DNA of 64,000 nucleotides from Acanthosoma haemorrhoidale (GCA_930367205.1 OV884014.1:115947768-116011767); one strand, 5' to 3'; counted from the first letter of the stretch, positions 35,846 to 47,737 are shown. Notes: generated by a model from the letters alone, not told the origin. Numbers and translations: made by a program.

Positions 35846-36235
35846 TATTAAATGTGATGGGGCTCACCTTATGGATCACAGACTTAAAACTAACTTAGAT
35901 CTGACAACCGTTTTCCCCGACAGTTTGTGTTATCATCGATGTGCGACAGGTAGTGGGGTCATAGTGTTAAACACTTGGTTTGTTAGATGCTGGAACGAGT
36001 CAAAAAACTTGATGAACTCACCCACCGATGGCACACCTAGCAATGGGTGCAGGTCTGTGTTCTTTAACCTCTCGAAAGAGGTATGTCTGACTTTTCGCAT
36101 GGTACTATTCTGAAATTGCTGGGGACTATTAGCTTTATTGTCAGTCAAGTGGGTATATAGTGGGGGCTAGAGTTAGCAAGTGGTAAAGCCGGTAAGACCT
36201 GTATGGTGTTTTGTCTATTTTGTTACTAAAATGAG
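35846..36235 (-). pseudogene. J2 jockey-like LINE, 3' end with ORF2 tail
   Basis: Minus-strand codons include QFQNSTMRKVRHTSFERLKN and PSVGEFIKFFDSFQHLTNQV, matching the J2 copy at 25966. The 3' marker GGTGATGGGGCTCACC appears inverted at 35855-35870 as ATGGGGCTCACC. Frameshifted. Confidence 0.8.
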
Positions 36236-37256
36236 TAGAGCAATGGAGATGCCTATCAATATCACTATAACGAGGATTATCATTGATAAATTATCTGTAG
36301 TTATCAAAGATAATCCTATTTATTCAATATCCTATCAGACCGGGTCTAGTAGATATGCCTGTGCTGATAATTAACCACTAAGCGACCGATGGCAAACAAG
36401 GGCCGGGATGAAGCACTAATTGAGGCTGATAGAACTGATGAGGCGACCTCGAGGCTCAATTGTGGATTGTCGGAGGTTGTCATCAGGATATCCTTTAGTA
36501 CGCCACCTTCATATCCTCATGTCTGCAAAGTTCTATCCTACCGCAAAGGGAGCGACTAAATAGTCCTTTACGTCGAGGAGGGATCATATTGATTCTGCCA
36601 CTAATACACTGGCGGCTGATTTATCAGCCATTATAGTTGTTACACACCTACATATGTTATGAGCTACTTCTTCAAATAAAAACTTTTTTATTACCAAAAT
36701 TAACCTATTCATTTACCAAGTAAATGTAACAGCTCTGCATACATTGCAGCAGTAATTTCAGAATAACTTGTGCTTAAAATTATTTTCAGAACGACATTGT
36801 ACTAAAATCCAATATTTCAGATGGGAACTTTTGGAATTCAGTTGGCAGGAAAAAATTCCAATTTTTGTTAAAATCAGCATTCAAGATAAAATTGTTTTTT
36901 TCCGTTCCACATACTCGCATAAATTATTATTGTCAACATTGAATTTGGTTAACTAAATTACCCAGTTAGAGTTTAGCCAGTCACAACAATATCAGAAAAT
37001 TTCAAATAATCACAAATAAGTTTCTAAGATTATCATTTGACTAACCGAAGTACACTACAATTGTTGCACGGCGTTCCCTAATCTAACTAATTATATTATC
37101 GATATCTTAAAAACGATAATCTCAATATTTATATTTAAATATGAGAATACATTAATTCAAAATATTGCTAACAAAGGGAACACGTAACGGTTTAACGCAG
37201 TGGTCACCAATTGGCGGAACTTAGTTGATAATAGACTAAGAATACAATAATTAAAA
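36236..37256. other. Unique DNA, nothing recognised
   Basis: 36380-36620 has balanced composition; the remainder is AT-rich. No element or product recognised. Confidence 0.45.
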
Positions 37257-37539
37257 CAACTTTATTATGATAAAATTACAATCTGTCTCATTGGGCGATA
37301 AGTAATTGTGATAAATGTTTTCATTCATACCCTATTTACAATTGTCATTCACTCGCTCATTCATAAAGCATTTACAAACAGCCCAGAGGCCTCCCAAATC
37401 CACATGGTTATAACCTCCCTCGCATGCGAAAGAGGAAGCGAAGTCTTGGCAAGTCCCCCACGCTCCTCCGTCAGCCGCTCCACCGGAACCAAGCCAGCGG
37501 AAGCTGACCAAGAGCGCGAGAGCCACATACGCTCAGGAC
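37257..37539 (-). mobile_element. J1 jockey-like LINE, 3' UTR fragment
   Basis: Starts at the family 3' terminus (plus-strand AACTTTATTATGATAAAATT) and breaks off inside the 3' UTR at a CATACGCTCAGGACC stretch. No ORF2 codons remain. Confidence 0.82.
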
Positions 37540-38084
37540 CTATATAATTAAATCACAGAGCAAGATGATATTTCTACTCGTTAGCATCATTAAGATTAAG
37601 AGATCCGTACTTCGATTTTACATAATTCAATGTTGACAATAATGATTTATGCAAGTATGTAGAACAGAAAGAAACAATTTTATCTTAATTGCTCATTTTA
37701 ACAAAAATGAAAATTTCTTTCTGGCAACTGTATTCCAACAGTTCTCATCTGAAACATTGGATTTTAGTACAATGTCATTCTGAAGATAATTTTCAGCATA
37801 AGTTCTTCTGAAATTACTTACTACAACAAACGCTGCAATGTATGCAGAGCTGTTTACAATTATTATTTACATAAATTTTTCTTGTTAAGATTTCGAGGAT
37901 AAGAGCTGAGTTGAATGAATGTCTTATGTACCTTACCTGTAAACGAACAGTGTTTACTATTAATAAATAATTATATTTGCCGGAGGCAAAGAACAATGTC
38001 TTATGAAAATATGGATTCCATTGCCATCTTACTTAAATGGTTTTTCTTTGAGAGATTGAGAGAGACTTTTATTGAAGGAATAGT
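37540..38084. other. AT-rich unique DNA, nothing recognised
   Basis: No coding or repeat match. It adjoins the possible SINE at 38085. Confidence 0.45.
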
Positions 38085-38340
38085 TCAATCTAGCCAGAGC
38101 CGGAAATGTAGTGCGTACTCCATTAGCCGCATGCACACAAATTTGTGGGTTCAAACCAATTCGAGGTGTGAGAAAAAAACCCGTAAATGAGTCTTAAAGG
38201 TTAAAGGACCCTTTCTAGGTGTAGGGCCTAGATGGGTGACAATGCCAGAGTCACGTTCTGGCGTTGGCGAAGAGCTATAGTTAGTAAAAACTATAAATAT
38301 ATACATTATATAAATATTATAATATAAATTTTGCACAATA
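38085..38340 (+). mobile_element. Possible tRNA-derived SINE
   Basis: The head has pol III box-like segments about 57 bp apart: TAGCCAGAGCCGG (A-box-like, near 38092) and GGGTTCAAACC (B-box-like, near 38147). A unique body follows (38190-38290, with an inverted CCAGAGTCACGTTCTGG) and then a TATA/AATA-rich tail. No second copy lies in the window, so mobility is not shown. Confidence 0.4.
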
Positions 38341-39977
38341 TATGTTTTTTTTAGTTAGTATCTGCTGCCTCTTACATTAATGATACTCTTAGAGGTAAAA
38401 GGGACTATATGAAACCACTAAATATTTTATTTAATTTTGGTATAAAATAAATAAAACAATATTACACCGATATACTCAAGAAAAATATTTTAATAAGTAC
38501 TTAGCTGCACAAAATTTCGTTGAATAAATATTTAAAAAGCAAGCTAGTTGTAACGATAGGAACGTCACTAAAACTTTAAACTGTTCTCTTAAAGTAAATG
38601 AATCGGTTAATTTGGTAATAAAAATCTAACCATTTAAACTGTCGAAACCGCTTTTCAAACTGGTCATGGTGTTCTGCGGTAGTTGTCGAAAAAATGATTC
38701 AATGAAGTTAAAATTTGGCAGGGATATTCCTTCAACACCTCAGTGGAAATAATAAGTTTTAAAAGTTATGCTACAGTCAAATAGATTGAATGATCAATCA
38801 CTATCGCTCAATATGGAACGAGCCTTTGACAGTGGAATTTTTCCATCATTTATTGCCCTGCAACCAGTTATGGCAAAACGACGTGATCTGGCCGGAAGAC
38901 ACATTTATAGATCATCAGTTTGAGACGAATTTGATCGATCAGAAATAGTTACAATAATTAATTGTAACATACTTTTTACAAATAATTTTCATTAATGGCA
39001 CAAAAGGTTTGGATTGTTGATGGTTGCATTTAGATAAAATATAGGTTAAAAGCTGGTTTGAAGGAACTTGTTCGCCATTAGCCTACAGCCTAGAGGAATT
39101 AGACAAAATCAATGACACTATATCCTTACGATAAAATTAGCCTTATGCAAAAAACATAACAAAAAATAAAAGTAAATATGACTGCATCATATGTTACAAT
39201 TTAGTTAACTCGAGTCTACGAGGACAACTAATGCCTTTATCCCTTTGAGTTAATCACTGGTAATGATCTGCTTCTGAAAAGGTCATCTTTTAGTTTTTAC
39301 ATTATCATTTTTATCGACTTATGTCATATTCAGTAGTCTACAGTGAAATAGTAATTGGTCATATGCCTGTGCTGTAATGTTCTCACAAGGGCATCTGTTG
39401 TTAGCGGTCAGTTTTAACCGGTGCAAAGACCCTACTTCCTCTCGGTACTCGGTCAGCAATTGGGTCGATTTGTAATTTGGTTTTGGTGCCTTCTGTCTTA
39501 GTTCTTCTGATTATATATTTGTACAAATGTCGTCAATTCCAAAATTCTGTCGTTTGTAGGTTGTCGGTTGCCCCATTCCATTTTTGGTAGTATTTAGTTT
39601 GACGTAGAGAGTTTTTCATATTTCTATGTCAGGTGCTGTTAAGAGGAAAAGAAATTTTGATGTCAAAGAAGTACGGTAATTATAATTAATATAATTCAAG
39701 CAGAAAATGATAGGTATACAAAGAGGTATAAGAGAGTATCTCAACAAATCATCACCACCACGTTGGTATGATTCAATTAAAGACTTATCAGCACAGTACA
39801 AGGTGTTTTGGAATAAATCTTTAAAATTTAGATCAATTGAATAATTTTTAGAGCGTGAGACAATCGCTCTTTTGTTCAATATTTGGGCTCGGCAATTACT
39901 AAAACAATAAGCTGCTCAATATTTATCTTTATTTTTATTATTAACTTCACATATATTTTTTTTATTTTTTGTTTCAG
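38341..39977. other. AT-rich unique DNA, no gene assigned
   Basis: An ATTTATAGATCATCAGTTTGA fragment near 38897 resembles a J2 scrap (LKLMIYK codons, as in 46640-46675), too short to call. Otherwise nothing was seen. Confidence 0.4.
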
Positions 39978-40071
39978 GTTTAATACGCGGAGTTCAGTGC
40001 CTTTTAGTGACGGGAGTGTCTGTGGTTCCAGGAGCAACATAGTGCCTGCCACCTGATCGTGCAGATATGAG
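39978..40071 (+). other. Exon-like island with splice-type boundaries (94 nt)
   Basis: Preceded by a T-rich tract and GTTTCAG (acceptor-like, ending 39977) and followed by GAG with GTGATT (donor-like, 40072). GC content is near 50% in AT-rich flanks. A diverged relative lies inside 42144-42328 (shared TGTGGTTCCAGGAGCAACAT against CAGTGGTTCGAGGAACATCA). No long open frame, so a non-coding or UTR exon is possible. Confidence 0.3.
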
Positions 40072-40112
40072 GTGATTGGTAAAATTTTACCGTTTGCTAA
40101 TAGTTAGCTAAT

Positions 40113-41067
40113 AACGAGTCATAAGTAACTTCCGTTTTTTTATCAGACATTTATTTTGCTCTCATTAAATAACAAAATTATATTAATTTTGACGAGTGCA
40201 GGACGCTTTTCATGGAGTTTCTCTTGCACTCTTTGCAACTGCTGAACGTATCTATCCGCAGTAATCGTTAAATTTGACTTCAACAGTTCGTGGTGAATTA
40301 TTCCTTGACAATCCCACCATACAGACACTAAAATCTTTTTGCCGTGGATGTTTGCTTTCGGATCTGGTAGGGGTGGTTGATCCTTATCAAGCCACTGTCT
40401 TTTGTGGACTATATTGTCATAGGTAACCACCCATTTTTCATCGCCTGTTACAAGCCTGTTTAAAAAAGGCTCAATTTTTACCCGTGAGAGCAGACTTGTG
40501 GCGATTGTCATGCGATCTTCTTTATTCCGTCCACTGACATTCTGAGGTACCCACACTCCTAATTTCTCCAGGTGGCGTTTAACAGTTGATTGTGATGTAT
40601 TCAAACTTTCTGCTTTACTTCTTGTTGATTGACGTGGATTTTGCTCCAATATTGTCTTTAAAAGGTTGTCGTCAAAGTTGGAAGGACGTCCCGCCCTCGG
40701 TTCGTCTTTTAAGGTCGTATCTCCAGAACGGAATTTTATAAACTAATTTCTAACTGCCCGATCAGTTATTAGTCCTTCACCATATACACTGCATATTTTT
40801 TCAGCTGTCGCCCGAGCACTATTGCCTTGTTTAAATTCCCAAAGCGTTACATGACGAATATGTACTTTTCCCCTAAGCTCTCTAGTTAGAAATTCAGGAT
40901 GAGGGAAAAATATAGAATATTTAGGTTAATCGGATCCGACAAAAGACTGAAACCTGAAGCCTCGTCTATATAGTGAAAACAAAAACTTGTTGTCATGGTT
41001 ACTCATGAGATATAGATATAAATAGATTCTACTTAGCTGCATCGGAAGTTACTTATGACTCGATCTG
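40113..41067 (-). mobile_element. M3 mariner element, internally deleted, with foreign filler
   Basis: Inverted ends ACGAGTCATAAGTAACTTCC (40114-40133) and GGAAGTTACTTATGACTCGA (41043-41062). The second transposase block (40649-40143) holds NTSQSTVKRHLEKLGVWVPQ, TGDEKW (first catalytic Asp intact), VSVWWDCQGIIHHELLKSN and QRVQEKLHEKRPALV. It then ends with the same non-homologous residues as the 26919 copy, so both share one deletion. The start codon region has been replaced by a 65-bp piece of unrelated repeat (40873-40937). Confidence 0.92.
40873..40937. repeat. 65-bp filler copied from another retroelement 3' end
   Basis: Identical over 65 bp to 51133-51197 (CTAAGCTCTCTAGTTAG through CGGATCC). 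It stands exactly where about 35 bp around the M3 start codon are missing. Confidence 0.9.
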
Positions 41068-41120
41068 ATAAATTAAAAATGTGAACAGCTGTTTAATCTA
41101 ACTCTAATTTTTATTTTCAG

Positions 41121-41150
41121 GTGAAAAATCCATGAAAAAATCACTAAATG
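41121..41150 (+). other. Exon-like island (30 nt) with splice-type boundaries
   Basis: TTTTTATTTTCAG precedes it and GTATGC follows. Third frame open. Short enough to be chance in T-rich DNA. Confidence 0.15.
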
Positions 41151-42143
41151 GTATGCACCATGTTTTTATTTTCTGTTTTTAGAGATTCCTCCTGATCGAA
41201 AATAAATTTCACATAAATCTCAGGTCTCACTTTTTTTTCATAAGAAATTTTCTATTATGTAATGCAATAAATAATATATTAATAATAAAAATCTTTTACA
41301 TTGTTAATTTATAAAAAAAAATACAGTTATTTCTATTTATTTGAATAATCTAAGTTAATTTTTAACGTGTATAAAGAGTGTTCAGGAAATTTGATGATAA
41401 AAATAGGTCCAGAACCCTGGAGTGACTAAATTTAATATTTTGTTTTAAACATATTGACTCTTTAATTTTTAAATTCGTTGATGGAACATTTTATCTCACA
41501 ATCAGGAGACAAATCGGGTTATATAATATAAAGTTTCTAATATTTAAAATTTATATATTAAAAAAAAAAAAAATCACGACAGGGAAATTACATGTTGCAT
41601 GTCATATATATTTTTTGATTTGTATAGTAGATAGTCTTTGCAGATCTTCAGAATAGCCTCATGCACAAACAACACTAATACACAAACTTATTGTTATTTT
41701 TAATTAAGAAATATTGCTCTTAAAAAGTTTACAGTTTTTTTTTAAATATATAATCATGGTAAATTGAATATGTAGAGAATTTTTTTTTTATAAAACATTT
41801 ATGATAGGAAATTATGCTTTTTAATTTGAAATATTTTCTTTACTAATCATTCATTTGACAAATTAGGAAATGTTTTTGCATTTATAGTGTTCATTTCAAC
41901 ATTGTGTAAGATAACTTTTTAAAAATTAATCTGTAAATCTTGATAAACATTTGAGTTAAAATTAAAGTTTGAAAAAAAAAGCCAGGTAATTATTCAAAAG
42001 TAAAATTTAATAAAATAGTAAATATTTATGTTATATTGCACACTGTAAATTCACAATTACACACTCATGAACTTCATAAGCGAAGAAGCAAAGTTGCATG
42101 TTGATTTTTTTTTTTTTATGAAATTTTTCCAGAATATTTTCAG
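41151..42143. other. AT-rich DNA, intron-like, nothing recognised
   Basis: Very AT-rich with many poly-A/T runs. No open frames of note. Confidence 0.45.
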
Positions 42144-42328
42144 GTTCACCTTGTTATACCGGTTGTAAAAATCCGCGTTGTATCGGTAAAATAGAATGAT
42201 TTAATATTGTGCGATTTAGTATCCGGAGTTAAAGTGCCCTTTCAGGATTGTGCGATTTAGTTTTCGCTCCGTGTCAGTGGTTCGAGGAACATCATTGCTG
42301 CACATCACAAGGAACAGAGAAGCTTGGA
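42144..42328 (+). other. Exon-like island (185 nt) with strong splice donor
   Basis: ATATTTTCAG ends at 42143 and GTAAGTGAAG starts at 42329, both near consensus. The interior is GC-richer than the flanks and contains a duplicated TTGTGCGATTTAGT (42208, 42246). No frame is open throughout; the last 85 nt are open in two frames. Related to 39978-40071. Confidence 0.35.
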
Positions 42329-42482
42329 GTAAGTGAAGTATTCTTTTTTTGTTTTTGTGTTTATTAATTCACTATCTTTACTACATCTCAAAAACATTTT
42401 TTTTTCCGTAAAATAAATAAAGTAAAGCACGATTTCTTGATTCATTTGAAATCTTAAGTTTCTTGAGTACAAATAATTATAT

Positions 42483-42584
42483 TACACAGGTGGGCTGAAA
42501 AGTTTCCGACCTCAACATGAAGATGATAATAAAATAAATAAAAGCTTTGTTAGGTCGGAAACTTTTCAGGCCACCCCACCCGTA
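42483..42584. mobile_element. Palindromic MITE, copy 2
   Basis: 102 bp bounded by TA (42483-42484, 42583-42584). Its 78-bp core (42495-42572) is identical to that of the copy at 5025-5123; only the outermost bases of the terminal repeats differ. Confidence 0.87.
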
Positions 42585-42753
42585 AAGCATAAGATGAAAT
42601 ATGAAAATATTAAGTATAGTAGAAAATCAGTCCATCTCATTAATATTGTAGTGTTGATGATCTGAAGTAGTAATAGTAACTTTGTTTGTATAGAATTTTT
42701 TTTTTTTTATAAAAAGGATTTAAAAAATATATTAATTAATTTTTTTTTTTCAG

Positions 42754-42780
42754 GTGACCATTATCACTCTCAGTTGAGAG
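42754..42780 (+). other. Exon-like island (27 nt) with strong splice signals
   Basis: A run of 12 T and CAG ends at 42753; GAGAG with GTAAGATG marks the donor at 42781. Length 27 nt, third frame open. It could be a microexon or chance. Confidence 0.25.
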
Positions 42781-43747
42781 GTAAGATGCATTTTTTTTTT
42801 AAATTTCATTTGAATTTCAGATTTATTTTGAATCCCAGCTATCACATATTAATTACATAAACAATTTCAGTGATAAGAAATTATGCTTTTAAGTAATATG
42901 TCTTAAAATATGTGCGTAAATATTATTTTTAGTAGTAATCTCAATTTTATTTTAAAGCAAACTTGATAAATTATGAAAAAACGTTTTTTTTTTAGTTTTG
43001 GTCAGAATCTATCTATAGTGTTTATATAAAATAAAATTATGCGATACAGTTTGAGTCAGAGCTTAAGAACAATTATTGCATGTTGTTTTATATTTGCATT
43101 TATGTTATATCCTTGTAATATAATTTTATTGTATTACCATAAAATATCCATTAACGGACCGTTTGCAAATCTGAAAGCAATCATATTTATGCATGCAAGA
43201 GGCTATTATATACATTCAACATATTCGTAAAGTTAGCACTTATCCTACTATTACAAGAAGTTAAATAGTATAAATAAATATATTTATCCCGTTGGGCTAT
43301 AACACGGGATTAGTTATTAGTTATTGTGACCGGGATAACGCATTCCATGTAGCTCTCATTCACGGAACAGATTTCTTTGAATGCCGCATTCCCGAGTGTC
43401 TTAAATGTCCGAGAATTTTTTTCAGTGGACATTTTTGTTCCGACGAGCCGACCACTAGCCAAAAACAAAGCAGAAGGTGGAGGAATGTGATTACATTTTT
43501 TATTTTTATAAAATTCCTTTAGAAGTAACATTTGATATAAACATTATAGAATGCATTCATAACGGATGTATCTTTCATCTTATAAGCTAGTTATAAAACG
43601 AGCAAGGTGGTTTTGGAGGATTCGTTATTAATAGTACAACTTTTCGGTGACTAACAGAGGTAAACGTTATTTTTTTTATAAAAACGAAAGGGAAAAATAA
43701 CTGTTCTCTTACAATATATTATACGTATATATAGAATATATGTATAA
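42781..43747. other. AT-rich DNA with one Cys/His-containing frame
   Basis: The frame at 43292-43522 (76 codons) holds C-x4-C-x2-C followed by H-x-C, a metal-site-like arrangement, in a GC-richer patch (43290-43490). No relative recognised. The rest is AT-rich. Confidence 0.3.
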
Positions 43748-43820
43748 TTTATTGTGATAAAATTACTAGCTGCCTCATTGGGCAATAAGTAATTGTGATA
43801 AATGTTTTCATTCATATTTA
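43748..43820 (-). mobile_element. J1 jockey-like LINE, 3' terminal scrap
   Basis: About 70 bp matching the last bases of J1 (plus-strand TGCCTCATTGGGCAATAAGT and GTGATAAATGTTTTCATTCA). 5'-truncated just after the terminus. Confidence 0.75.
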
Positions 43821-44693
43821 CAACAATATATTAATATTTATCATTGCTTCATCATCAATATGAGTGATGACTTTTTGCTAAGCTGTATTTGAGGTCCCGA
43901 CAGATTTGTTCTTGAGATTTTGTAGTGATTACGTTTAATAGGAGGAATGAATTTTTAAATATTTTTCCTATTTTCTCTGTTCACTGTTGTACTTATTGGT
44001 TATAACAAAGGGTGGTTATTTATATAATTAGTTTAAACTCAGGAAATAACGGCGCTGATGACCGAAATAATCCCCAACTTGACTTGACTAATTTTTTTTA
44101 GTTAACTCTTATGAGAAGTCACTAAACAATTTACCGTTAGCATTAAGAACTTGCTGCTGTATTCCAATTACCTAATTTCAACGATATACATTAAAGTAAG
44201 GAGTTAAGAAAAGAATGACTGATGAAATAAATTATTTTTTATTAGTATAAAAAAATTGGTGTTAAATATCATAATTGTTATTAGGAAAATTTATTGTGAA
44301 TATAAAAATTAATGACTCAATCAAGTACTTTTAAATAACAAAATAAAAAAATCAAATGTACATAATTAAGTAAATGATTAAGATTAAAATTGAGACTTAA
44401 GACAAGTAGGTTTTTTTTTACATATTACAATTGTGCTAAATGGAATTTCCTCGGCCGTGGCCCGAACACCCCCCCCCCCCACCATCACAACTCCGCCTTG
44501 CACTAATCAGTGTCCGTGCGGACGGGATGTCACCGAGGTCCTGTAATCTGGACGGATGTGCTCCGTGGCCGATGCACTAATGCCTGGATAATTACCGGGC
44601 AAGATGAGGCCCGTGCCTGGAATCCACTCCAGACGTGACGCCTTCGTCCGCCGGCCAATCTTCTACCGATGACAGGGAGTCTCATTTTTCTCT
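43821..44693. other. AT-rich DNA then a GC-rich unique island (44440-44693)
   Basis: The island is clearly GC-rich and CpG-containing, with a 12-base C run at 44469-44480. No product recognised. It ends where the inverted repeat segment at 44694 begins. Confidence 0.4.
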
Positions 44694-45078
44694 CCATGGA
44701 GTACATTGCGTACAATCTTTGCAATAGTTTATCTAAAGATAAAACATATAGGGAGGTTCCAGTCTTAATTCTGCCTGCATAATTGTTTCTTTGGCTGTTA
44801 ATTATTATTTATTATTCTCCGCTGGCTCTTATCCAGTGACCCGTCTAACGGAGGATCCTAGGGTACTTCCCAAGACTCCACTTCCTCTTTCGCACGCGAG
44901 GGAGGTGACAACCATTCGGATTTGGGGGGTATCTGGGCTGTCTGTAAATACTGTATGAATGAGAGAGTAAATGAAAATTGTAAATATGGTATGAATGAGA
45001 TCATTTATCACAATTACTTATTGCCCAATGAGGCAGATTGTAATTTTATCATAATAAAGTTGTAATTTAAAAAAAAAA
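44694..45078 (+). repeat. Chimeric segment: unique leader joined to J1 3' end, copy 1
   Basis: The leader 44694-44815 (GTACATTGCGTACAATCTTT through TGGCTGTTAATTATTATT) is fused to a J1 3' UTR (44816-45060) that ends with AATAAAG and an A-rich tail at 45070. The same leader and junction recur inverted at 47277-47640. Confidence 0.85.
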
Positions 45079-46261
45079 AGGTTTTTTTTTTGGTTAAACA
45101 ATATTTTAATTCGTTAAGACTGTCATGTGTTCCCTTCTTGTAACTTTTCTGTTTGTTTTTTTCATTTTATATTGTCATGTCTTTCTTATATCAAAAGGGC
45201 CTTTGATGGGAACTTGCATATCTCTAGCACAAGTGATTCCTACAGATGGACAGAGAGCCATAGACGCTCAGGTCCTGAGTTGGCCCATGAAATATTTAAA
45301 ACCCGAACACGTTATATCTTTTTTCTTGCGTAAGATATAAATCATGCTATGTATATGTACAGAACATAACATTTCTATTGAGCTATTTGAATTGGAAATC
45401 CGAGCTGTGTACTGATAAAGGAACGCAAATGCCAGGCAGGGGATTGGATAGCAGGTAAATAGCCACTGCCAACTTGATTGAGATCGAGGAATGAATCGGC
45501 CCCGTGAGAATTTCACTTTCTACATCGAGCGGAGACAATTATGTCGAGACGGCTGTGGCTTTTTAGGCACCCGTTGCCAAATGCCTCCATTAACTTTACA
45601 GCTGACCGCCAACGAACAAGTTCTCGGAGATTAAAGACTCCAGCTTGATCTTGAGGCTGCTAATTGAGACTTTTCGCATGTGTAATCGCTAACGTTATGG
45701 CCTTTCGTGTTATAGATCCTATCGAGGTATCGAACCTGCTCCGTTCTGGCCGAATTCTGCAAGAGTTCGTTTATGTTAGATTTCCATGTACGCATTCGGC
45801 CCCCACCCCTCTTCTAAGGGGAGTCCCCCCAGTAAGTTAGTTAAAGCTCCCGCTTCCTCTCTCTCTGAACGTTTCACCAAGAAGCGAAGACCAGAAAGAG
45901 AGGCACAGACGCTCAGGACATACGTGAGGACGGTAGCAACAGGCACATGCTTTAACTTTAACTATTTTTTCATTAAACCATTAGAAAAAATCTACGATTC
46001 AATCTATAATACAGTATCAAAAAAGAACCGCTGAAAACTCACATCACGGGTATTCTAGGAATTCTTTAATCTAACCGCACAATCATTTTCAAATTTTTTT
46101 TTTCTAGTTAGCCACATTAGGTAGAATTTCCAATCTTTGAACTAACTATTGCAGAGAAACAATTCATACGGAACATGAACGTACAGACCATCACTCGAAT
46201 CTATTTATATTGAGTTTCATATTTTCTGTAGCGTCAGCTACAAGTTCTGAATTCGGTGTAA
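45079..46261. other. Unique DNA with balanced-GC stretch 45400-45800
   Basis: A continuous GC-balanced stretch without recognised product, in contrast to the AT-rich flanks. Candidate host regulatory or exon DNA. Short pieces near 45250 and 45905 (AGACGCTCAGG) echo the J1 3' UTR. Confidence 0.4.
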
Positions 46262-46675
46262 AATTATATAATTTAATACAAGTATATTGATGCACATTAT
46301 ACTTGACTTCTTTGATAAGACTATAATAAAGGTGATGGGGCTTACTTAAAACTAACTTACATAGTAATTCTTAACCTAATTTTTCCCCGACAGTCTGATG
46401 CCATCGATGCGGGAGGGGTGGTGGGGTCATAGTGTTAAACACTGGGTTGGGTAGGTGCTGCAAAGAGTCAAAAAACTTAATGTGTCTCCGGCGGATGAAC
46501 TCATCCACGGACGGCACACCAAGGAACGGCGTTCTTTAACCTCTCCAGAGAGGTATGTCCGACCACTTTTCGCATGATCCCATTCTGGAAATGTTCTAGA
46601 CATTTGGCTGTATTGTCAGTCACGTGGGTAAATAGTGGGGCACATTTATAGATCATCAGTTTGACACGAAGCGAA
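46262..46675 (-). pseudogene. J2 jockey-like LINE, 3' end with ORF2 tail
   Basis: Minus-strand codons at the upper end read RVKLMIYK, then frames matching the J2 tail with CGGACATACCTCTCTGGAG, the NPVFNT/proline-rich end (CCACCACCCCTCCCGCATC), and a UTR to about 46262. Frameshifted and 5'-truncated. Confidence 0.8.
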
Positions 46676-47276
46676 AATTTTATTATATATAGTAGTTGGT
46701 TTATATAAGCGCATTGAAAGGAAGTAGTGTTAATAGAGCACTTGTATTGTCTTTCTGTCTAATCCTGTTTGTGTCAATTTTTACCTAGCTTATAAAGATT
46801 ATCGCTAACACGATAAAATAAAGAGTCTTCTTACGTGACTACAAGATTAAAAATGTCCCCACGTCATATCAAAGTGTCTTTAAGACCACAACGGCGATAA
46901 GCAATGGAACAACAACAACATGGTTCCTAGACAAATAGGCACACCTTGTTGCCAATCACTACCCAGCCCTGTTACTCAACGCTTAATTTTACTGCGGGGT
47001 TTATCGCCTGCGTAAACACAAACGACCTACGAGCTATTGTGTCTGGTGGTTACATGGAGCAGTGTGCCTCATTGCCATTCATAAATAAACATTAGGTTCC
47101 GGGCCATGCCTGTCACTTTCTCGCTCTTAACTACACACTAAGAAGGGAAAGTAATACTTTCGTTCGAGATATCGATTGTCAGTCACAGGTATATAACATA
47201 TTATCCCAGCACCCTACAGATTAGACCTGTCTAGCAACAGTCGGCCAGTATCTACTAATACTTAATTAGCTTATAA
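46676..47276. other. Unique DNA, balanced-GC at 46850-47230
   Basis: No product or element recognised. Confidence 0.4.
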
Positions 47277-47640
47277 TATTTTTACTGTGCTAAAATTACA
47301 ATCTGGCTTATTAGGTCATAAGTAATTGAGATAAATGTTCTCATTCATACCATATTTACAATTCATCATTCACTCGCTCATTCATACAGTATTTACAGAC
47401 AGCCCAAATCCGAATGGTTGTCACCTCCCTCGCGTGCGAAAGAGGAAGCGGAGTCTTGGGAAGTACCCTAGGATCCTCCGTTAGACGGGTCACTGAATAA
47501 GAGCCAGCGGAGACTTAATAAATAATAATTAACAGCCAAAGAAACAGTTATGCAGGCAGAATTAATATTGGAACCTCCCTATATGTTTTATCCTTGGTTA
47601 AAGCAAAGATTGTACGCAATATAATACATGGAGAGAAAAA
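47277..47640 (-). repeat. Chimeric segment: unique leader joined to J1 3' end, copy 2 (inverted)
   Basis: Reverse-complement counterpart of 44694-45078. The J1 3' terminus is near 47281, the junction at about 47515, and the leader runs on to 47640 (TTGTACGCAATATAATACAT). The shared junction shows one ancestral chimera. Confidence 0.85.
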
Positions 47641-47737
47641 AACATTTATGTAAATTTTCAGAAAGCTAGTCTGCCAAATTAGGGCGTTTCGAGAAAATAG
47701 TATACATATTTTAATATATCCTAATTTAAATTATTAA

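Noticed and set aside
44040..44080. CTGATGACCGAAA, letters of a hammerhead core
   Set aside because: Only two bases separate CTGATGA from GAAA, so no stem II is possible.
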